This document shows, piece after piece, positions 30,475 to 39,950 of a DNA stretch of 64,000 nucleotides (its first letter is position 1; each line of letters begins with the position of its first letter). Origin of the DNA: an uncultured Opitutia bacterium (GTDB taxonomy: Bacteria > Verrucomicrobiota > Verrucomicrobiia > Opitutales > Coraliomargaritaceae); assembly GCA_937136395.1 (NCBI GenBank), contig CAKZOI010000035.1, forward strand, positions 24,225 through 88,224, given 5' to 3'. The notes under the pieces are model-generated. The model did not search any database. It was not told where the DNA came from and saw only the letters and a list, made by a program, of their open reading frames with translations. The position numbers and the translations under genes are program-made.

Positions 30475-30753
30475 ATGGAAGCTACTCGCAACTCTCGCAA
30501 GTCACTCACAGGAACGGTAACAAGCCGCTCCGGAGATAAGACAATCAAAGTCACTTACTCTTACAAAGTCCCGCACCCTCTCTATAAGAAGGAAATTAAG
30601 CGTAAGACTGTTGTGCACGCACACGACGAAGCCAACGAGTGTGGTCTCGGCGACAAAGTCGAGATTATGGAAACTCGCCCGCTTAGTAAACTAAAGCGCT
30701 GGCGTGTGACACGTCTACTCGAAGTTGCTCCTAAGATTGGCGACGAAGCGTAG
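30475..30753 (+). CDS. rpsQ: 30S ribosomal protein S17
   Basis: A 92-residue OB-fold protein that binds 16S helix 11. RKSLTGTVTSRSGDKTIKV, HPLYKKEIKRKTVVHAHDE and GDKVEIMETRPLSKLKRW are characteristic. It follows rpmC by 20 bases; no clear ribosome binding site. Confidence 0.95.
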   Translation: MEATRNSRKSLTGTVTSRSGDKTIKVTYSYKVPHPLYKKEIKRKTVVHAHDEANECGLGDKVEIMETRPLSKLKRWRVTRLLEVAPKIGDEA

Positions 30754-30804
30754 TTATACGGCAGCAGCCTATTATTATTTTAACCGATTAACGGAGATTT
30801 AGCT

Positions 30805-31167
30805 ATGATACAGATGAACAGCCGCGTATTTGTCGCGGATAACACAGGAGCCAAGGAAGCGGAGATGATCCGTCGTATTGGACAAAACAAGCGCACAGCA
30901 GCGGTCGGTGATGTTGTGATCTGCAACGTCAAAGTTGCTTCAACAGACGCGTCTGTCAAAAAGGGTGAAGTGGTTCGTGGTGTGGTTGTTCGCACTAAAG
31001 CACCAGTTCGTCGTGGAGATGGTAGCTATGTCCGCTTCGATAACAACGCTATCGTTATCATCAACACCGATGGTAATCCTAAAGGCACTCGTATCTTTGG
31101 CCCCGTAGCTCGTGAGCTGCGTGCTAAATTTATGAAGATCATTTCACTTGCACCGGAGGTTCTCTAA
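30805..31167 (+). CDS. rplN: 50S ribosomal protein L14
   Basis: A 120-residue protein at the subunit interface and binding site of Rsf[38 protein letters not shown] and [13 protein letters not shown] are typical. An ACGGAG ribosome binding site precedes the ATG. The 51-base gap from rpsQ is unremarkable. Confidence 0.97.
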   Translation: MIQMNSRVFVADNTGAKEAEMIRRIGQNKRTAAVGDVVICNVKVASTDASVKKGEVVRGVVVRTKAPVRRGDGSYVRFDNNAIVIINTDGNPKGTRIFGPVARELRAKFMKIISLAPEVL

Positions 31168-31169
31168 TC

Positions 31170-31412
31170 ATGTCCAAAGCAATTAAACGCGAAGAAGAAG
31201 TTGTCGTCATCTCAGGTGCACACAAAGGCAAGCGTGGCAAAGTATTGTCCGTTCAAGCTGGTGAGCGCGTCCTCGTTGAAGGCGTCAACCTAATCACTAA
31301 ATATGAGCGTAAGACTCAAGAGAACCCAGAGGGTGGTTCCGTTGAGCGCGAAGCGCCCATTCATTATTCCAACGTCATGTTGGCTGCTAAATACGACGCC
31401 AAGCAAAAATAA
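31170..31412 (+). CDS. rplX: 50S ribosomal protein L24
   Basis: An 80-residue assembly-initiator protein with a KOW motif (VVVISGAHKGKRGKVLSVQ) and GVNLITKYERKTQENPEGG. GGAGG within the end of rplN serves as ribosome binding site. A 96-base structured gap separates it from rplE. Confidence 0.95.
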   Translation: MSKAIKREEEVVVISGAHKGKRGKVLSVQAGERVLVEGVNLITKYERKTQENPEGGSVEREAPIHYSNVMLAAKYDAKQK

Positions 31413-31508
31413 ACGAGCTTGCCTGTCGGTCTAAAAGCCACATTTTCACGCACTTTTTCTAAAATCACATCAAAATGTGCCGGGTCAGAAATCCGGCCGA
31501 TACAAACG
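31413..31508 (+). promoter_or_regulatory. Structured rplX-rplE leader, candidate S8 autoregulatory site
   Basis: CACATTTT (31439-31446) can pair with AAAATGTG (31472-31479), and GCCGG (31479-31483) with CCGGC (31493-31497); the second hairpin ends 12 bases before the rplE ATG. In E. coli the S8 repressor site of the spc operon is at exactly this junction. The position and hairpins are seen; S8 binding is inference and I could not match the S8 core residues with certainty. Confidence 0.4.
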
Positions 31509-32090
31509 ATGGCTACATTACTACAAAAACACTACGCTGATACAGTTGTTCCCGCACTTAAAGAAAAGTTCGGTTACACAAATGTACACTGTATTCCAGC
31601 GATCAAAAAGATCGTAATCAATTCCGGCTTCAATGCGACTGCGGATAAGAACCACATTGCATACGTGCATGAGGAAATTGGTAAGATCTCTGGTCAACGC
31701 CCTGTCACCACAAAGGCAAAGCTCAGTATCTCGAACTTTAAGTTGCGTGAAGAACAACCAATTGGTTGCAAGGTAACGCTTCGTGGAGAGGCGATGTATG
31801 ACTTCCTCGTGCGTCTTATCAGCATCGCGCTTCCTGCGATTCGTGACTTCCGTGGCGTGCCAACACGCTTTGATGGTAAAGGTAATTACACATTAGGTGT
31901 GAGTGATCACACGATCTTTCCTGAAATCAGTGCAGAAGGCACCAACGCCCAAATGGGTATGGATATCTGCATCAACACCAGTGCGAAAACAGATGAAGAA
32001 GGCCGCGAATTACTCGCTCTCTTCGGTGTTCCTTTCCGTAAAACAAGTGCCGAAGTCGAAGCAGCTGAAGCTGCTGCCGCTACTGCATAA
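31509..32090 (+). CDS. rplE: 50S ribosomal protein L5
   Basis: A 193-residue 5S rRNA-binding protein from the ATG at 31509; the frame is open 90 bases upstream but that part is leader. [38 protein letters not shown] and [18 protein letters not shown] are diagnostic. The last 12 residues ([12 protein letters not shown]) are a short acidic/Ala tail beyond the usual end. Confidence 0.96.
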   Translation: MATLLQKHYADTVVPALKEKFGYTNVHCIPAIKKIVINSGFNATADKNHIAYVHEEIGKISGQRPVTTKAKLSISNFKLREEQPIGCKVTLRGEAMYDFLVRLISIALPAIRDFRGVPTRFDGKGNYTLGVSDHTIFPEISAEGTNAQMGMDICINTSAKTDEEGRELLALFGVPFRKTSAEVEAAEAAAATA

Positions 32091-32110
32091 GCTTTCAACT
32101 AGACTTTCTT

Positions 32111-32416
32111 ATGGCTAAAAAATCCGCTATCCAACGCAACCTAAAGCGCGTTCGTCTCATTGAGAAATACGCAGCAAAGCGCGCAGAACTTAAAGCAATC
32201 CTCGCTAACCCAGAAACTTCAGACGAAGATTTCTACAAGGCACAAGCTAAGCTCTGCAAACTTCCTAAGAACAGCTCGCCGATTCGCGCACGTAACCGTT
32301 GCTCCGTCACCGGTCGTCCTCGCGCTTTCATCCGCAAGTTCGGTCTCTCTCGTATCACATTCCGCGAACTTGCCACTCAAGGTAAGATTCCAGGTGTGAC
32401 AAAATCCTCTTGGTAA
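32111..32416 (+). CDS. rpsN: 30S ribosomal protein S14 (zinc-independent form)
   Basis: A 101-residue long-form S14 with no CxxC pairs, thus the zinc-independent version. [33 protein letters not shown] and [18 protein letters not shown] match. No ribosome binding site (ACTTTCTTATG). Confidence 0.96.
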   Translation: MAKKSAIQRNLKRVRLIEKYAAKRAELKAILANPETSDEDFYKAQAKLCKLPKNSSPIRARNRCSVTGRPRAFIRKFGLSRITFRELATQGKIPGVTKSSW

Positions 32417-32463
32417 GCACTTCTGCTTCTCCAAACCCACTGAAAACCCACTAGTAAAATACT

Positions 32464-32862
32464 ATGGCAGTTCACGACACAATCGGTGATTTCCTCACCA
32501 TCATTCGCAATGCGAGTGCTGCACGTAAAGACGTGTGCACAGCGCCATTTTCAAAAATGCGCCTCGCGATCGCTTCCATCCTCAAGTCTGAAGGTTACAT
32601 TAGTGACTACAGTGAAGAGCAAAACGAAAAGGGCTTTAAAGTCATTTCGATTAAGATGAAGTATGTTGGCGGTAAGCCAGCGATCACAGGTATTCAGCGT
32701 CACAGCACGCCTGGTTGCCGTCTTTACTACGGTTGCAAAGAAATCCCACGCGTGCTTAACGGCTTGGGTGTTGCAATCCTCACTACTTCCAAGGGCGTTA
32801 TCCGTGCCCGCGACGCTCGTGAAAAGGGTGTTGGCGGCGAACTCGTCTGCAAGGTCTGGTAA
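32464..32862 (+). CDS. rpsH: 30S ribosomal protein S8
   Basis: A 132-residue central-domain 16S-binding protein. DTIGDFLTIIRNASAARKD, GIQRHSTPGCRLYYG and GLGVAILTTSKGVIRARDAR are family signatures. In E. coli it represses the spc operon by binding the rplX-rplE junction; a hairpin leader at that junction here fits such control. Confidence 0.97.
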   Translation: MAVHDTIGDFLTIIRNASAARKDVCTAPFSKMRLAIASILKSEGYISDYSEEQNEKGFKVISIKMKYVGGKPAITGIQRHSTPGCRLYYGCKEIPRVLNGLGVAILTTSKGVIRARDAREKGVGGELVCKVW

Positions 32863-32880
32863 TTCAATAGGACATATACT

Positions 32881-33417
32881 ATGAGCAGAATTGGTAAACT
32901 TCCCATTCCCGTCCTTGATAAGGCAAATGTATCGATTAACGGTCAGACCGTTTCCGTCGATGGCCCCAAGGGTAAACTAGAAAAGACTTTCGACAACTCG
33001 ACTAAGATCGAATTGACCGACGGAGAGATTCGCGTGTCTCCAGCTGATAGCAGCCGTCACGCCCGTGCAATGTATGGCACTGTCCGCTCCATAATCAATA
33101 ACATGGTTACTGGTGTTGTTGAAGGTTTCTCTAAGAAACTTGAGATCAAGGGTGTTGGTTTTCGTGCCTCACTACAGGGCAACCTACTTGATCTTTCTCT
33201 CGGTTACTCACACCCAGTTGTGCTGACTGTTCCAGAAGGCATCACTGTGACTGTCACTGAGAATACAAAAATCACTGTTGAAGGTGCCGACAAGCAGGTT
33301 GTGGGCGAACTCGCCGCAACTATTTATTCTTACTTCCCAGCTGAGCCCTACAAGGGCAAGGGTGTTCACATCGTCGGCCAATACGTCCGCCGTAAGGAGG
33401 GCAAGAAGTCCGCTTAA
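32881..33417 (+). CDS. rplF: 50S ribosomal protein L6
   Basis: A 178-residue protein near the sarcin-ricin loop with two similar domains. MSRIGKLPIPVLDKANVSI, LEIKGVGFRASLQGNLLDLS and YKGKGVHIVGQYVRRKEGKK are typical. A TAGGA ribosome binding site precedes it. Confidence 0.97.
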   Translation: MSRIGKLPIPVLDKANVSINGQTVSVDGPKGKLEKTFDNSTKIELTDGEIRVSPADSSRHARAMYGTVRSIINNMVTGVVEGFSKKLEIKGVGFRASLQGNLLDLSLGYSHPVVLTVPEGITVTVTENTKITVEGADKQVVGELAATIYSYFPAEPYKGKGVHIVGQYVRRKEGKKSA

Positions 33418-33440
33418 TTTTCAAGCAGAGGTTATAACAT

Positions 33441-33788
33441 ATGAAACTCGCAAAGAAAAACATACTTTTACAGAAGCGTCGCTGGCGTATCCGCAAAAAA
33501 GTCAAGGGCACTGCAGAGCGTCCTCGTCTTACAGTTCACTTCTCCAACAAAAATATCTACGCACAATGCATCGACGATATCAAAGGTCATACTATGGTCT
33601 ACGTATCTTCGCTTGGTGGCGACGATAAGGCAAACAACGACGGTGCAGTTGCACTCGGTAAAGCAATTTCCGAGAAAGCTAAGGCAGCTGGTGTTGAGAG
33701 CGTGGTCTTCGACCGTGCCGGCCGTCGTTACCACGGTTGCGTGAAATCATTCGCTGAAGCAGCTCGCGAGGGCGGACTCAAGTTCTAA
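33441..33788 (+). CDS. rplR: 50S ribosomal protein L18
   Basis: A 115-residue 5S rRNA-binding protein, of normal length. [40 protein letters not shown] and [20 protein letters not shown] match the family. Confidence 0.96.
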   Translation: MKLAKKNILLQKRRWRIRKKVKGTAERPRLTVHFSNKNIYAQCIDDIKGHTMVYVSSLGGDDKANNDGAVALGKAISEKAKAAGVESVVFDRAGRRYHGCVKSFAEAAREGGLKF

Positions 33789-33799
33789 GGAATACCCAT

Positions 33800-34318
33800 A
33801 TGAGCAGACAAAAAAGATCATTCTCTCAAAAAGACGAGCCAGAAGAGGCACCAGAATTCTCCGAAAAGGTAGTTCACATCAACCGTTGTGCTAAAGTTGT
33901 AAAAGGCGGTCGCCGTTTCAGCTTCGCTGCACTCGTTGTCGTCGGTAATCAAAAAGGTCAAGTCGGTGTTGGCTACGGTAAAGCAAAGGAAGTTCCTGAG
34001 TGTATTCGTAAAGGCACTGAGCAAGCTAAGAAGAACCTCGTTACGATCAATCTTCGTGGCGATACAATCCCTCACCATGTTCTCGGCGAAGCCGATGGTG
34101 GTAAGGTGCTTCTCCGCCCAGCTTCAGATGGAACAGGTGTCATCGCCGGTGGTGGTGTCCGTGCTGTTCTTGAATCAGTCGGGGTGAAAAACATTCTCTC
34201 CAAGTCACTCGGTTCGAATAATCACCTCGCTATGGTGAATGCGACAATGGCTGCGCTTCAGCAGCTTCGCTCGAACGAAGAAATCAAGAGCCTCCGCTTC
34301 AGCGAAGCAGGCGCGTAA
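33800..34318 (+). CDS. rpsE: 30S ribosomal protein S5
   Basis: A 172-residue protein of the decoding fidelity region. [37 protein letters not shown] and [20 protein letters not shown] are characteristic. AAGGA ribosome binding site. The next gene is rplO; the rpmD gene for L30, normally in between, is missing. Confidence 0.97.
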   Translation: MSRQKRSFSQKDEPEEAPEFSEKVVHINRCAKVVKGGRRFSFAALVVVGNQKGQVGVGYGKAKEVPECIRKGTEQAKKNLVTINLRGDTIPHHVLGEADGGKVLLRPASDGTGVIAGGGVRAVLESVGVKNILSKSLGSNNHLAMVNATMAALQQLRSNEEIKSLRFSEAGA

Positions 34319-34330
34319 GGAGTCCATACA

Positions 34331-34804
34331 ATGAATCTCGATAATATTCCAACAATTAAAGGTGCAACACACCCAACCAAACGTCTAGGACGTGGTGAAG
34401 GTAGTGGACACGGTAAGACCTCCGGTAAGGGACATAAGGGCCAGAAAGCTCGTTCTGGTGGTGGTATCCGTATTGGTTTCGAAGGTGGTCAAATGCCACT
34501 TTATCGTAAGCTTCCACGCCGTGGTTTCAATAACTTCAACTTCAAGGTGTCTTACCAATTGGTAAACGTCGGTCAGCTCGAAAAGCTGGAAGGCGATACA
34601 GTTGACCGTGAGTCGCTAGTGAAGGCTGGTCTCGTCCGTGACAACAAGCAGGGCGTAAAGCTTCTTGGTGACGGTGAACTGACCAAAGCATTCACAGTAA
34701 ACGTCTGCAAAGTTTCCGCATCTGCTAAAAGCAAGATCGAAGCTGCAGGTGGCAAGATCGTTGAAGCTGCAGCGCCTGCTGCAGACGAGAAGGAAGACGC
34801 TTAA
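34331..34804 (+). CDS. rplO: 50S ribosomal protein L15
   Basis: A 157-residue late-assembly protein. GRGEGSGHGKTSGKGHKGQK, GGGIRIGFEGGQMPLYRKLP and the C-terminal GGKIVEAAAPAADEK are seen; the last ten residues form an Ala/acidic tail longer than usual. It starts 12 bases after rpsE with an AAGGAG ribosome binding site. Confidence 0.96.
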   Translation: MNLDNIPTIKGATHPTKRLGRGEGSGHGKTSGKGHKGQKARSGGGIRIGFEGGQMPLYRKLPRRGFNNFNFKVSYQLVNVGQLEKLEGDTVDRESLVKAGLVRDNKQGVKLLGDGELTKAFTVNVCKVSASAKSKIEAAGGKIVEAAAPAADEKEDA

Positions 34805-34851
34805 TTTCGGTTCGTATCAACGAACTGAATTGCACAGATACCTAAACGTAT

Positions 34852-36366
34852 ATGCTATCCGCTTTTACCAACTCTCTGAAGATTCCTGAGCTTCGTCAGA
34901 AGATTTTCTTCACACTGGCACTGTTGTTCATCGCTCGTGTCGGTGCGAACATTCCTTTACCTGGAATGAACACTGCCCCGATCCAGGATTTCATGGCAGA
35001 TCAAGCTGGTGCAGGTGGTGGTCTGGTTGGCATGTTTAACATGTTTACTGGTGGTGCGCTTCTAAATGGTGCCGTATTTGCATTGGGTATCATGCCGTAT
35101 ATTAGCGCATCGATTATTATGCAACTGGTTGGTGCTGTGTTTCCAGCGATTGCACGTTTACAGCAAGAGGGTGACGTCGGTCGTCAAAAGATTAGCCAAT
35201 ACACCCGTTATCTCACGCTCGGTATTTGCTTAGTTCAGGGTATGCTGTTGCTCACTGCTTTGGCGAAAAACCCAGGTAGTTTGATCGGACAGGGCTTCAG
35301 TGTCGCAGATTATGGTCCAGTGGTGATTATGCCGCAAATGGCCTTCTTGATTACTGGCACCTTGTTCCTGACTGCTGGCACCATGATCATGGTTTGGCTC
35401 GGTGAGCAAATCACAGAGAAGGGCATCGGCAACGGTATCTCACTGTTGATTACAGTCAGTATTATTTCTGGACTTCCCGGTGCAGTCGCTTCTGCCTACC
35501 AAATGTTTGTCGCTCCTGTTGGATCAGAGGGTGCTTCACTCGGCGTGCCGGAAGGTGTATTGATGCTGGCATTGTTGTTTGCAGTGACTGCTGGTCTGGT
35601 TGCCATCACGCAAGCGCAACGCAAGATACCCGTTCAGTATGCTAAGCGTGTTGTCGGACGTAAGGTATATGGCGGTCAGAGCTCATTCCTTCCGCTCAAG
35701 GTAAACTATGCTGGTGTGATGCCGGTTATCTTTGGTAGCGCGATCCTGATGTTCCCCGCGCAGATTCTGAGCTGGTTGGGGAGTGCGACTGGTATGCGTT
35801 TCTTCTCTGACTTTGCCGACACCATTGCGCAGGGGCAACTCGCCTACTACTTGATCTTTGGGTTACTCATCCTGGTCTTCAGTTACTTCTGGGTCTCCAT
35901 GATGTTCAAGCCCATCCAAATAGCGGATGACCTGAAGAAGAACGGTGGATACATTCCTGGTGTTCGCCCTGGTGAGCCCACTGCGAAGTTCCTCGATCAC
36001 ATCATGACCCGCCTGACACTGTTTGGCGCGATCTCATTGACTGTGATTGCAATTTTCCCTGACTTCTTGCTGTTTACTTACAACGTTCCATTCAATGTCG
36101 CTATCTTCTTTGGTGGCACGGGTATGTTGATTACTGTTGGTGTGCTACTTGACACCATGCGCCAAATCGAAACCTATCTTCTTCAGCGTCACTACGATGG
36201 CTTCCTGAAGAAAGGTAAGATTCGTGGCCGTTCCGCCGCTCGTAATAAGCAGCTTGTCGATTCCGCTGGTTTGCAAGACTTCTGGACCGCTTGGCGTCCG
36301 CTCTTGTTCATCGCGATCGCTCTTTTCTTTCTGGGTATTATTTCTTGGTTCTTGAACCTCGCATAA
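34852..36366 (+). CDS. secY: Protein translocase subunit SecY
   Basis: A 504-residue polytopic channel protein, longer than the 440 or so residues of E. coli SecY. IFFTLALLFIARVGANIPLP (first helix), GIMPYISASIIMQLV (plug/lateral gate), GNGISLLITVSII, the cytosolic loop QAQRKIPVQYAKRVVG and GVRPGEPTAKFLDHIMTRLT are family signatures. It has the standard spc position behind rplO. The extra length is in loops and the C-terminal end. Confidence 0.96.
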   Translation: MLSAFTNSLKIPELRQKIFFTLALLFIARVGANIPLPGMNTAPIQDFMADQAGAGGGLVGMFNMFTGGALLNGAVFALGIMPYISASIIMQLVGAVFPAIARLQQEGDVGRQKISQYTRYLTLGICLVQGMLLLTALAKNPGSLIGQGFSVADYGPVVIMPQMAFLITGTLFLTAGTMIMVWLGEQITEKGIGNGISLLITVSIISGLPGAVASAYQMFVAPVGSEGASLGVPEGVLMLALLFAVTAGLVAITQAQRKIPVQYAKRVVGRKVYGGQSSFLPLKVNYAGVMPVIFGSAILMFPAQILSWLGSATGMRFFSDFADTIAQGQLAYYLIFGLLILVFSYFWVSMMFKPIQIADDLKKNGGYIPGVRPGEPTAKFLDHIMTRLTLFGAISLTVIAIFPDFLLFTYNVPFNVAIFFGGTGMLITVGVLLDTMRQIETYLLQRHYDGFLKKGKIRGRSAARNKQLVDSAGLQDFWTAWRPLLFIAIALFFLGIISWFLNLA

Positions 36367-36455
36367 TTCGTAGACGCTCATTTTTCCGAAGGTGTTTTTC
36401 TCACAAGGCTTCTTCGTTCCTAATTGTTCTTTGATCTTTCTCCTCTAGTAGACCG

Positions 36456-37223
36456 ATGAAATCCATTCGCACAGCCGAAGAAATTCAATCGATCCGCGAA
36501 GCCTGCCAAATTGCAGCCAACGTATTACAGCGCTTGGTTGATGTGGTACAAGAGGGGATGACTACCTACGATCTCGACCAGCTTGGTCGTAAATACATCG
36601 AAGAGTATGGCGCGGAGAGCGCTTGCTATAACTACCGTTCTGGCAACAACATCTTTCCTGCGCATACTTGCCTTTCTGTGAACGAAGAAATCGTGCACGG
36701 TATTGGCGTCATGCGTCGCACGATTCAAGCCGGCGATGTGGTTTCGATTGATGTCGTCGTTCGCTATCGCGGATTTATTGGTGACAATGCTAAAACAGTT
36801 CTCATCGCGCCTATCGCCGAAGAAAACCAAAAGCTCATTGATGCCACCCGCGAATCGCTCAACTACGCGATCACCTTTGCCCGAGCCGGAAACCGTGTTG
36901 GAGATATCTCCAATGCTGTTGAGCGCTACATCAAGCGTCACAACTTTGGGATCGTTCGCGAATTCGTTGGTCACGGTGTGGGTGCAACTATGCACGAAGC
37001 ACCGCAAATTCCAAACTTTGGTCGTCGTGGAGCAGGTGCCTTACTCAAGCCGGGTATGTGTCTCGCCATAGAACCCATGATCAACCTAGGAACTGGCAAA
37101 TTATCCATGTTGGATGATGGCTGGACCGCTGTGACACGCGATGGGAAGACCTCTGCGCACTTTGAACACACTGTTCTGGTGACAGGCGGCGACCCAGAAA
37201 TCTTAACAATTCCGAATCTTTAA
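36456..37223 (+). CDS. map: Type I methionine aminopeptidase
   Basis: A 255-residue dimetal enzyme that removes the initiator Met from nascent proteins. Metal ligands are in SIDVVVRYRGFIGDNAKTV (two Asp), GHGVGATMHEAPQIPN (His), LAIEPMINLG (Glu) and the final SAHFEHTVLVT (Glu). It lies between secY and rpsM, where E. coli has rpmJ. infA and rpmJ are not found in the gap after it. Confidence 0.96.
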   Translation: MKSIRTAEEIQSIREACQIAANVLQRLVDVVQEGMTTYDLDQLGRKYIEEYGAESACYNYRSGNNIFPAHTCLSVNEEIVHGIGVMRRTIQAGDVVSIDVVVRYRGFIGDNAKTVLIAPIAEENQKLIDATRESLNYAITFARAGNRVGDISNAVERYIKRHNFGIVREFVGHGVGATMHEAPQIPNFGRRGAGALLKPGMCLAIEPMINLGTGKLSMLDDGWTAVTRDGKTSAHFEHTVLVTGGDPEILTIPNL

Positions 37224-37298
37224 CCTTTTCAAACACACTTAAATCATTATTTTCCACCGTTTTTCCGCAATCCAGCGGGGGACAAACCTTTTTTTATC

Positions 37299-37661
37299 AT
37301 GCCACGTATCCTTGGAGTCGATATCCCTGCAAACAAGAAGCTAGAATTCTCGCTTCGTTATATCTATGGTATTGGACCAACACGCGCGAAGCAAATCGTT
37401 GAAGTGTCTGGTTTTGATCCTGATCGCCGTGCTGGCGACCTTTCTGAAGAGGAAGTCAATCAGCTCGCATCTATTGTTGCAGACAAGCAATACATCGTTG
37501 AAGGTGACCTCCGTCGCGAGCGCACAGCCAATTTGAAGCGTCTCTCTGCGATTCGTAGCATTCGTGGCATCCGCCACATGCGCGGCCTACCAGTTCGTGG
37601 TCAACGCACTAAAACAAATGCCCGCACACGTAAAGGTGCAGTAAAACCGGTTCGCAAGTAA
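37299..37661 (+). CDS. rpsM: 30S ribosomal protein S13
   Basis: A 120-residue protein of the 30S head. RILGVDIPANKKLEFSLRYI, YGIGPTRAKQIVE and SIRGIRHMRGLPVRGQRTKT are diagnostic. The leader contains GCGGGGGACAA followed by a T-run, an 11-mer also present upstream of rpmH. There is no ribosome binding site (TTTTTTTATCATG). Confidence 0.97.
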   Translation: MPRILGVDIPANKKLEFSLRYIYGIGPTRAKQIVEVSGFDPDRRAGDLSEEEVNQLASIVADKQYIVEGDLRRERTANLKRLSAIRSIRGIRHMRGLPVRGQRTKTNARTRKGAVKPVRK

Positions 37662-37678
37662 CCTAACAGGACTTTCCT

Positions 37679-38182
37679 ATGAGCGAAGAAGAAAACAATT
37701 CCGTTGAAGAAGAAGTAAACGTTGCTGCGGCAACAGATGAAGCAGAAGCCCCTGTAAAGAAGGCCGAAACTGCTGAAGATCTTCTTAAAAGTGATCTTGA
37801 TGGTGTCAAAATCCGTCGTGCGAAAGGCAGCAAGAACATTACCTCTGGTATTGTGAACGTGCTCGCTACTTTCAATAACACTAAAGTAACTTTCTGCGAC
37901 CCTCGCGGTAACGTCATTTCCTGGTCCAGTGCTGGTAAGTGCAACTTCCGTGGTTCTCGTAAATCCACTGCATACGCTGCACAGGTTGTCACGCAAGATG
38001 CGGGCCGTGTTGCTATGTCACACGGAATGAAGGAAGTCGTTGTCAAGTTGAGCGGTCCTGGTATGGGACGCGATTCAGCTGTCCGCGCACTCCAATCTTT
38101 GGGCATGATCGTAACTGAAATTATTGATGTGACTCCGGTCCCTCATAACGGTTGCCGTGCTCCGAAACGTCGTCGTGTCTAA
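37679..38182 (+). CDS. rpsK: 30S ribosomal protein S11 with acidic N-terminal extension
   Basis: A 167-residue platform protein. The S11 core begins near residue 45 ([20 protein letters not shown]) and includes [20 protein letters not shown] and [17 protein letters not shown]. The first 45 residues ([20 protein letters not shown] and so on) are an acidic, Ala-rich extension not found in typical S11 of about 125 residues. An AGGA ribosome binding site supports the long start. Confidence 0.95.
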   Translation: MSEEENNSVEEEVNVAAATDEAEAPVKKAETAEDLLKSDLDGVKIRRAKGSKNITSGIVNVLATFNNTKVTFCDPRGNVISWSSAGKCNFRGSRKSTAYAAQVVTQDAGRVAMSHGMKEVVVKLSGPGMGRDSAVRALQSLGMIVTEIIDVTPVPHNGCRAPKRRRV

Positions 38183-38241
38183 TTGTGATTCTGCCACATA
38201 GATACATACAACCATAGTTAGCAGATAACCAAATATACATC

Positions 38242-38850
38242 ATGGCCCGTTACACAGGACCCACTACTCGTATCAATCGTCGTTTTGGTCAGGCAATCTT
38301 TGCTCCGACCAAGGCATTTGAACGCAAGCCACACCCTCCAGGCCAACACGGCCCTCGTCTCCGCCGCAAGTTAAGCGACTATGCGATCGGTTTGAACGAA
38401 AAGCAGAAGCTCCGTTTCATGTATGGCATGACGGAAAAGCAATTCCGCCTCACTTTCGAAAAGGCTAAAGCGACACGTGGTGTCACTGGTGAAATTTTCC
38501 TTAAGATGCTCGAGTGCCGCCTCGACAGCGTTATCTATCGTTTAGGTTTCGCAAAGTCTCGCGCTGCAGCACGTCAGTTTGTCAGCCACGGTCACATCGT
38601 TGTGAACGGTAAAAAGACAGACATCGCTTCATTTATGGTCCGTGAAGGTTATGAAATCGAAGTTCGTGAGCGCACATCTTCTCGCCAACTAGCTACACGT
38701 AGTATGGAAGAAAGCCAAGCACGCACCACACCTGAGTGGCTCACGCTTAACGCCGATGCACTTAAAGCTACAGTAAACCGCCTGCCTTCCGCGGAAGAAA
38801 CCGAAGCCGGTATTAATGTTCAACTTATTGTTGAATTCTATAACCGTTAA
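38242..38850 (+). CDS. rpsD: 30S ribosomal protein S4
   Basis: A 202-residue 16S assembly initiator and alpha-operon repressor in E. coli. MARYTGPTTRINRRFGQAIF, RKLSDYAIGLNEKQKLRFMY and RLGFAKSRAAARQFVSHGHI (S4 domain) match. The N-terminal zinc cysteines of some S4 proteins are absent. Confidence 0.97.
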   Translation: MARYTGPTTRINRRFGQAIFAPTKAFERKPHPPGQHGPRLRRKLSDYAIGLNEKQKLRFMYGMTEKQFRLTFEKAKATRGVTGEIFLKMLECRLDSVIYRLGFAKSRAAARQFVSHGHIVVNGKKTDIASFMVREGYEIEVRERTSSRQLATRSMEESQARTTPEWLTLNADALKATVNRLPSAEETEAGINVQLIVEFYNR

Positions 38851-38915
38851 TCCGTTATCAAAGGCCACACTGGTCAGAAGATTACAATTTAAACAGTTAA
38901 ACAAAAGTCAACATT

Positions 38916-39917
38916 ATGCCAAAGCGCTTAGGAAAATTTGAACTTCCAAACCGACTTGTAAAAGTCGAAGAATCCGCCACTGATACGTTTGCTATCTTTC
39001 AAGCCGAGCCGTTTGAAAGCGGTTACGGTCACACGATTGGTAACTCGCTTCGTCGCGTATTACTGAGCTCTATTGAAGGTGCATCGATCTCATCGATTAA
39101 GATCGAAGGCGTTCAACACGAGTTCCAAAGTATTGATGGTATCGTCGAAGACGTTACTGATATCGTGCTGAATTTGAAAAAGGTTCTCCTTGTTTCGGAG
39201 TCTCGCGAGCCCGTCACTTTGCTCATCGATGTGAACAAAGAAGGCGCTGTGACAGCAGCGGACATCCAAGAAGATGCCAACTTCAAGGTCATTAACCCAG
39301 ATCAAGTCATTTGCACTCTCGATAAGCCTATGCGTTTCCTCGCAGAGCTCGAAGTGAAAGTCGGTCGTGGTTACTGCTCTGGAGAAGATAACAAAAAGGC
39401 GGATCAGCCAATCGGTGTCATCGCTATTGATTCTCTCTTCAGCCCTGTTCGTCTCGTGAAATACTCTGTTGAGAATACACGTGTCGGTCAGGACTTGAAC
39501 TATGACAAGCTCATCCTTGAGATCACTACTGACGGACGTATCACTCCTGACGATGCACTCAAGCAGTGTGCTGCTATCCTCAAGCACCACCTCGACGTAT
39601 TCGACGAAGTATCTCAAGAAGAGATTGAGTTCGAAAGCGAAAGCAAGGAAATTAGCGAAGAGCAAAATCGCCTTCGTAAGCTCCTTAATATGAGCGTGAA
39701 CGAAATCGAACTTTCCGTTCGTGCAGCGAATTGCCTCAATAACGCAAACATCACTACTGTGGGCGAATTGGCAATGAAGTCTGAACAGGAAATGCTCAAG
39801 TATCGTAACTTCGGTAAAAAGTCGCTTAATGAAATCAAGGACAAGCTCGAGCAACTCGGCCTTTCACTTGGTATGAAAATCGACGAACGCCTCCTTGAAA
39901 AGGGGAGCGAACTATAA
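38916..39917 (+). CDS. rpoA: DNA-directed RNA polymerase alpha subunit
   Basis: A 333-residue subunit. N-terminal dimerisation domain: FEPFESGYGHTIGNSLRRVL-like stretch, SSIEGASISSIKIEGVQHEF. The C-terminal DNA/regulator-binding domain: SVRAANCLNNANITTVGELA and NFGKKSLNEIKDKLEQLGLS. Position between rpsD and rplQ is canonical. Confidence 0.97.
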   Translation: MPKRLGKFELPNRLVKVEESATDTFAIFQAEPFESGYGHTIGNSLRRVLLSSIEGASISSIKIEGVQHEFQSIDGIVEDVTDIVLNLKKVLLVSESREPVTLLIDVNKEGAVTAADIQEDANFKVINPDQVICTLDKPMRFLAELEVKVGRGYCSGEDNKKADQPIGVIAIDSLFSPVRLVKYSVENTRVGQDLNYDKLILEITTDGRITPDDALKQCAAILKHHLDVFDEVSQEEIEFESESKEISEEQNRLRKLLNMSVNEIELSVRAANCLNNANITTVGELAMKSEQEMLKYRNFGKKSLNEIKDKLEQLGLSLGMKIDERLLEKGSEL

Positions 39918-39950
39918 TCCCCGCCTTTACAGGCAAACGAATTTAAGAAA

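Noticed and set aside
31419..31508. N-terminal extension of L5
   Set aside because: The region holds RNA hairpins and codes for residues not found in L5; it is treated as leader.
39090..39854. Open frame of 254 codons opposite rpoA
   Set aside because: Antisense shadow of rpoA with no recognisable domain or start context.
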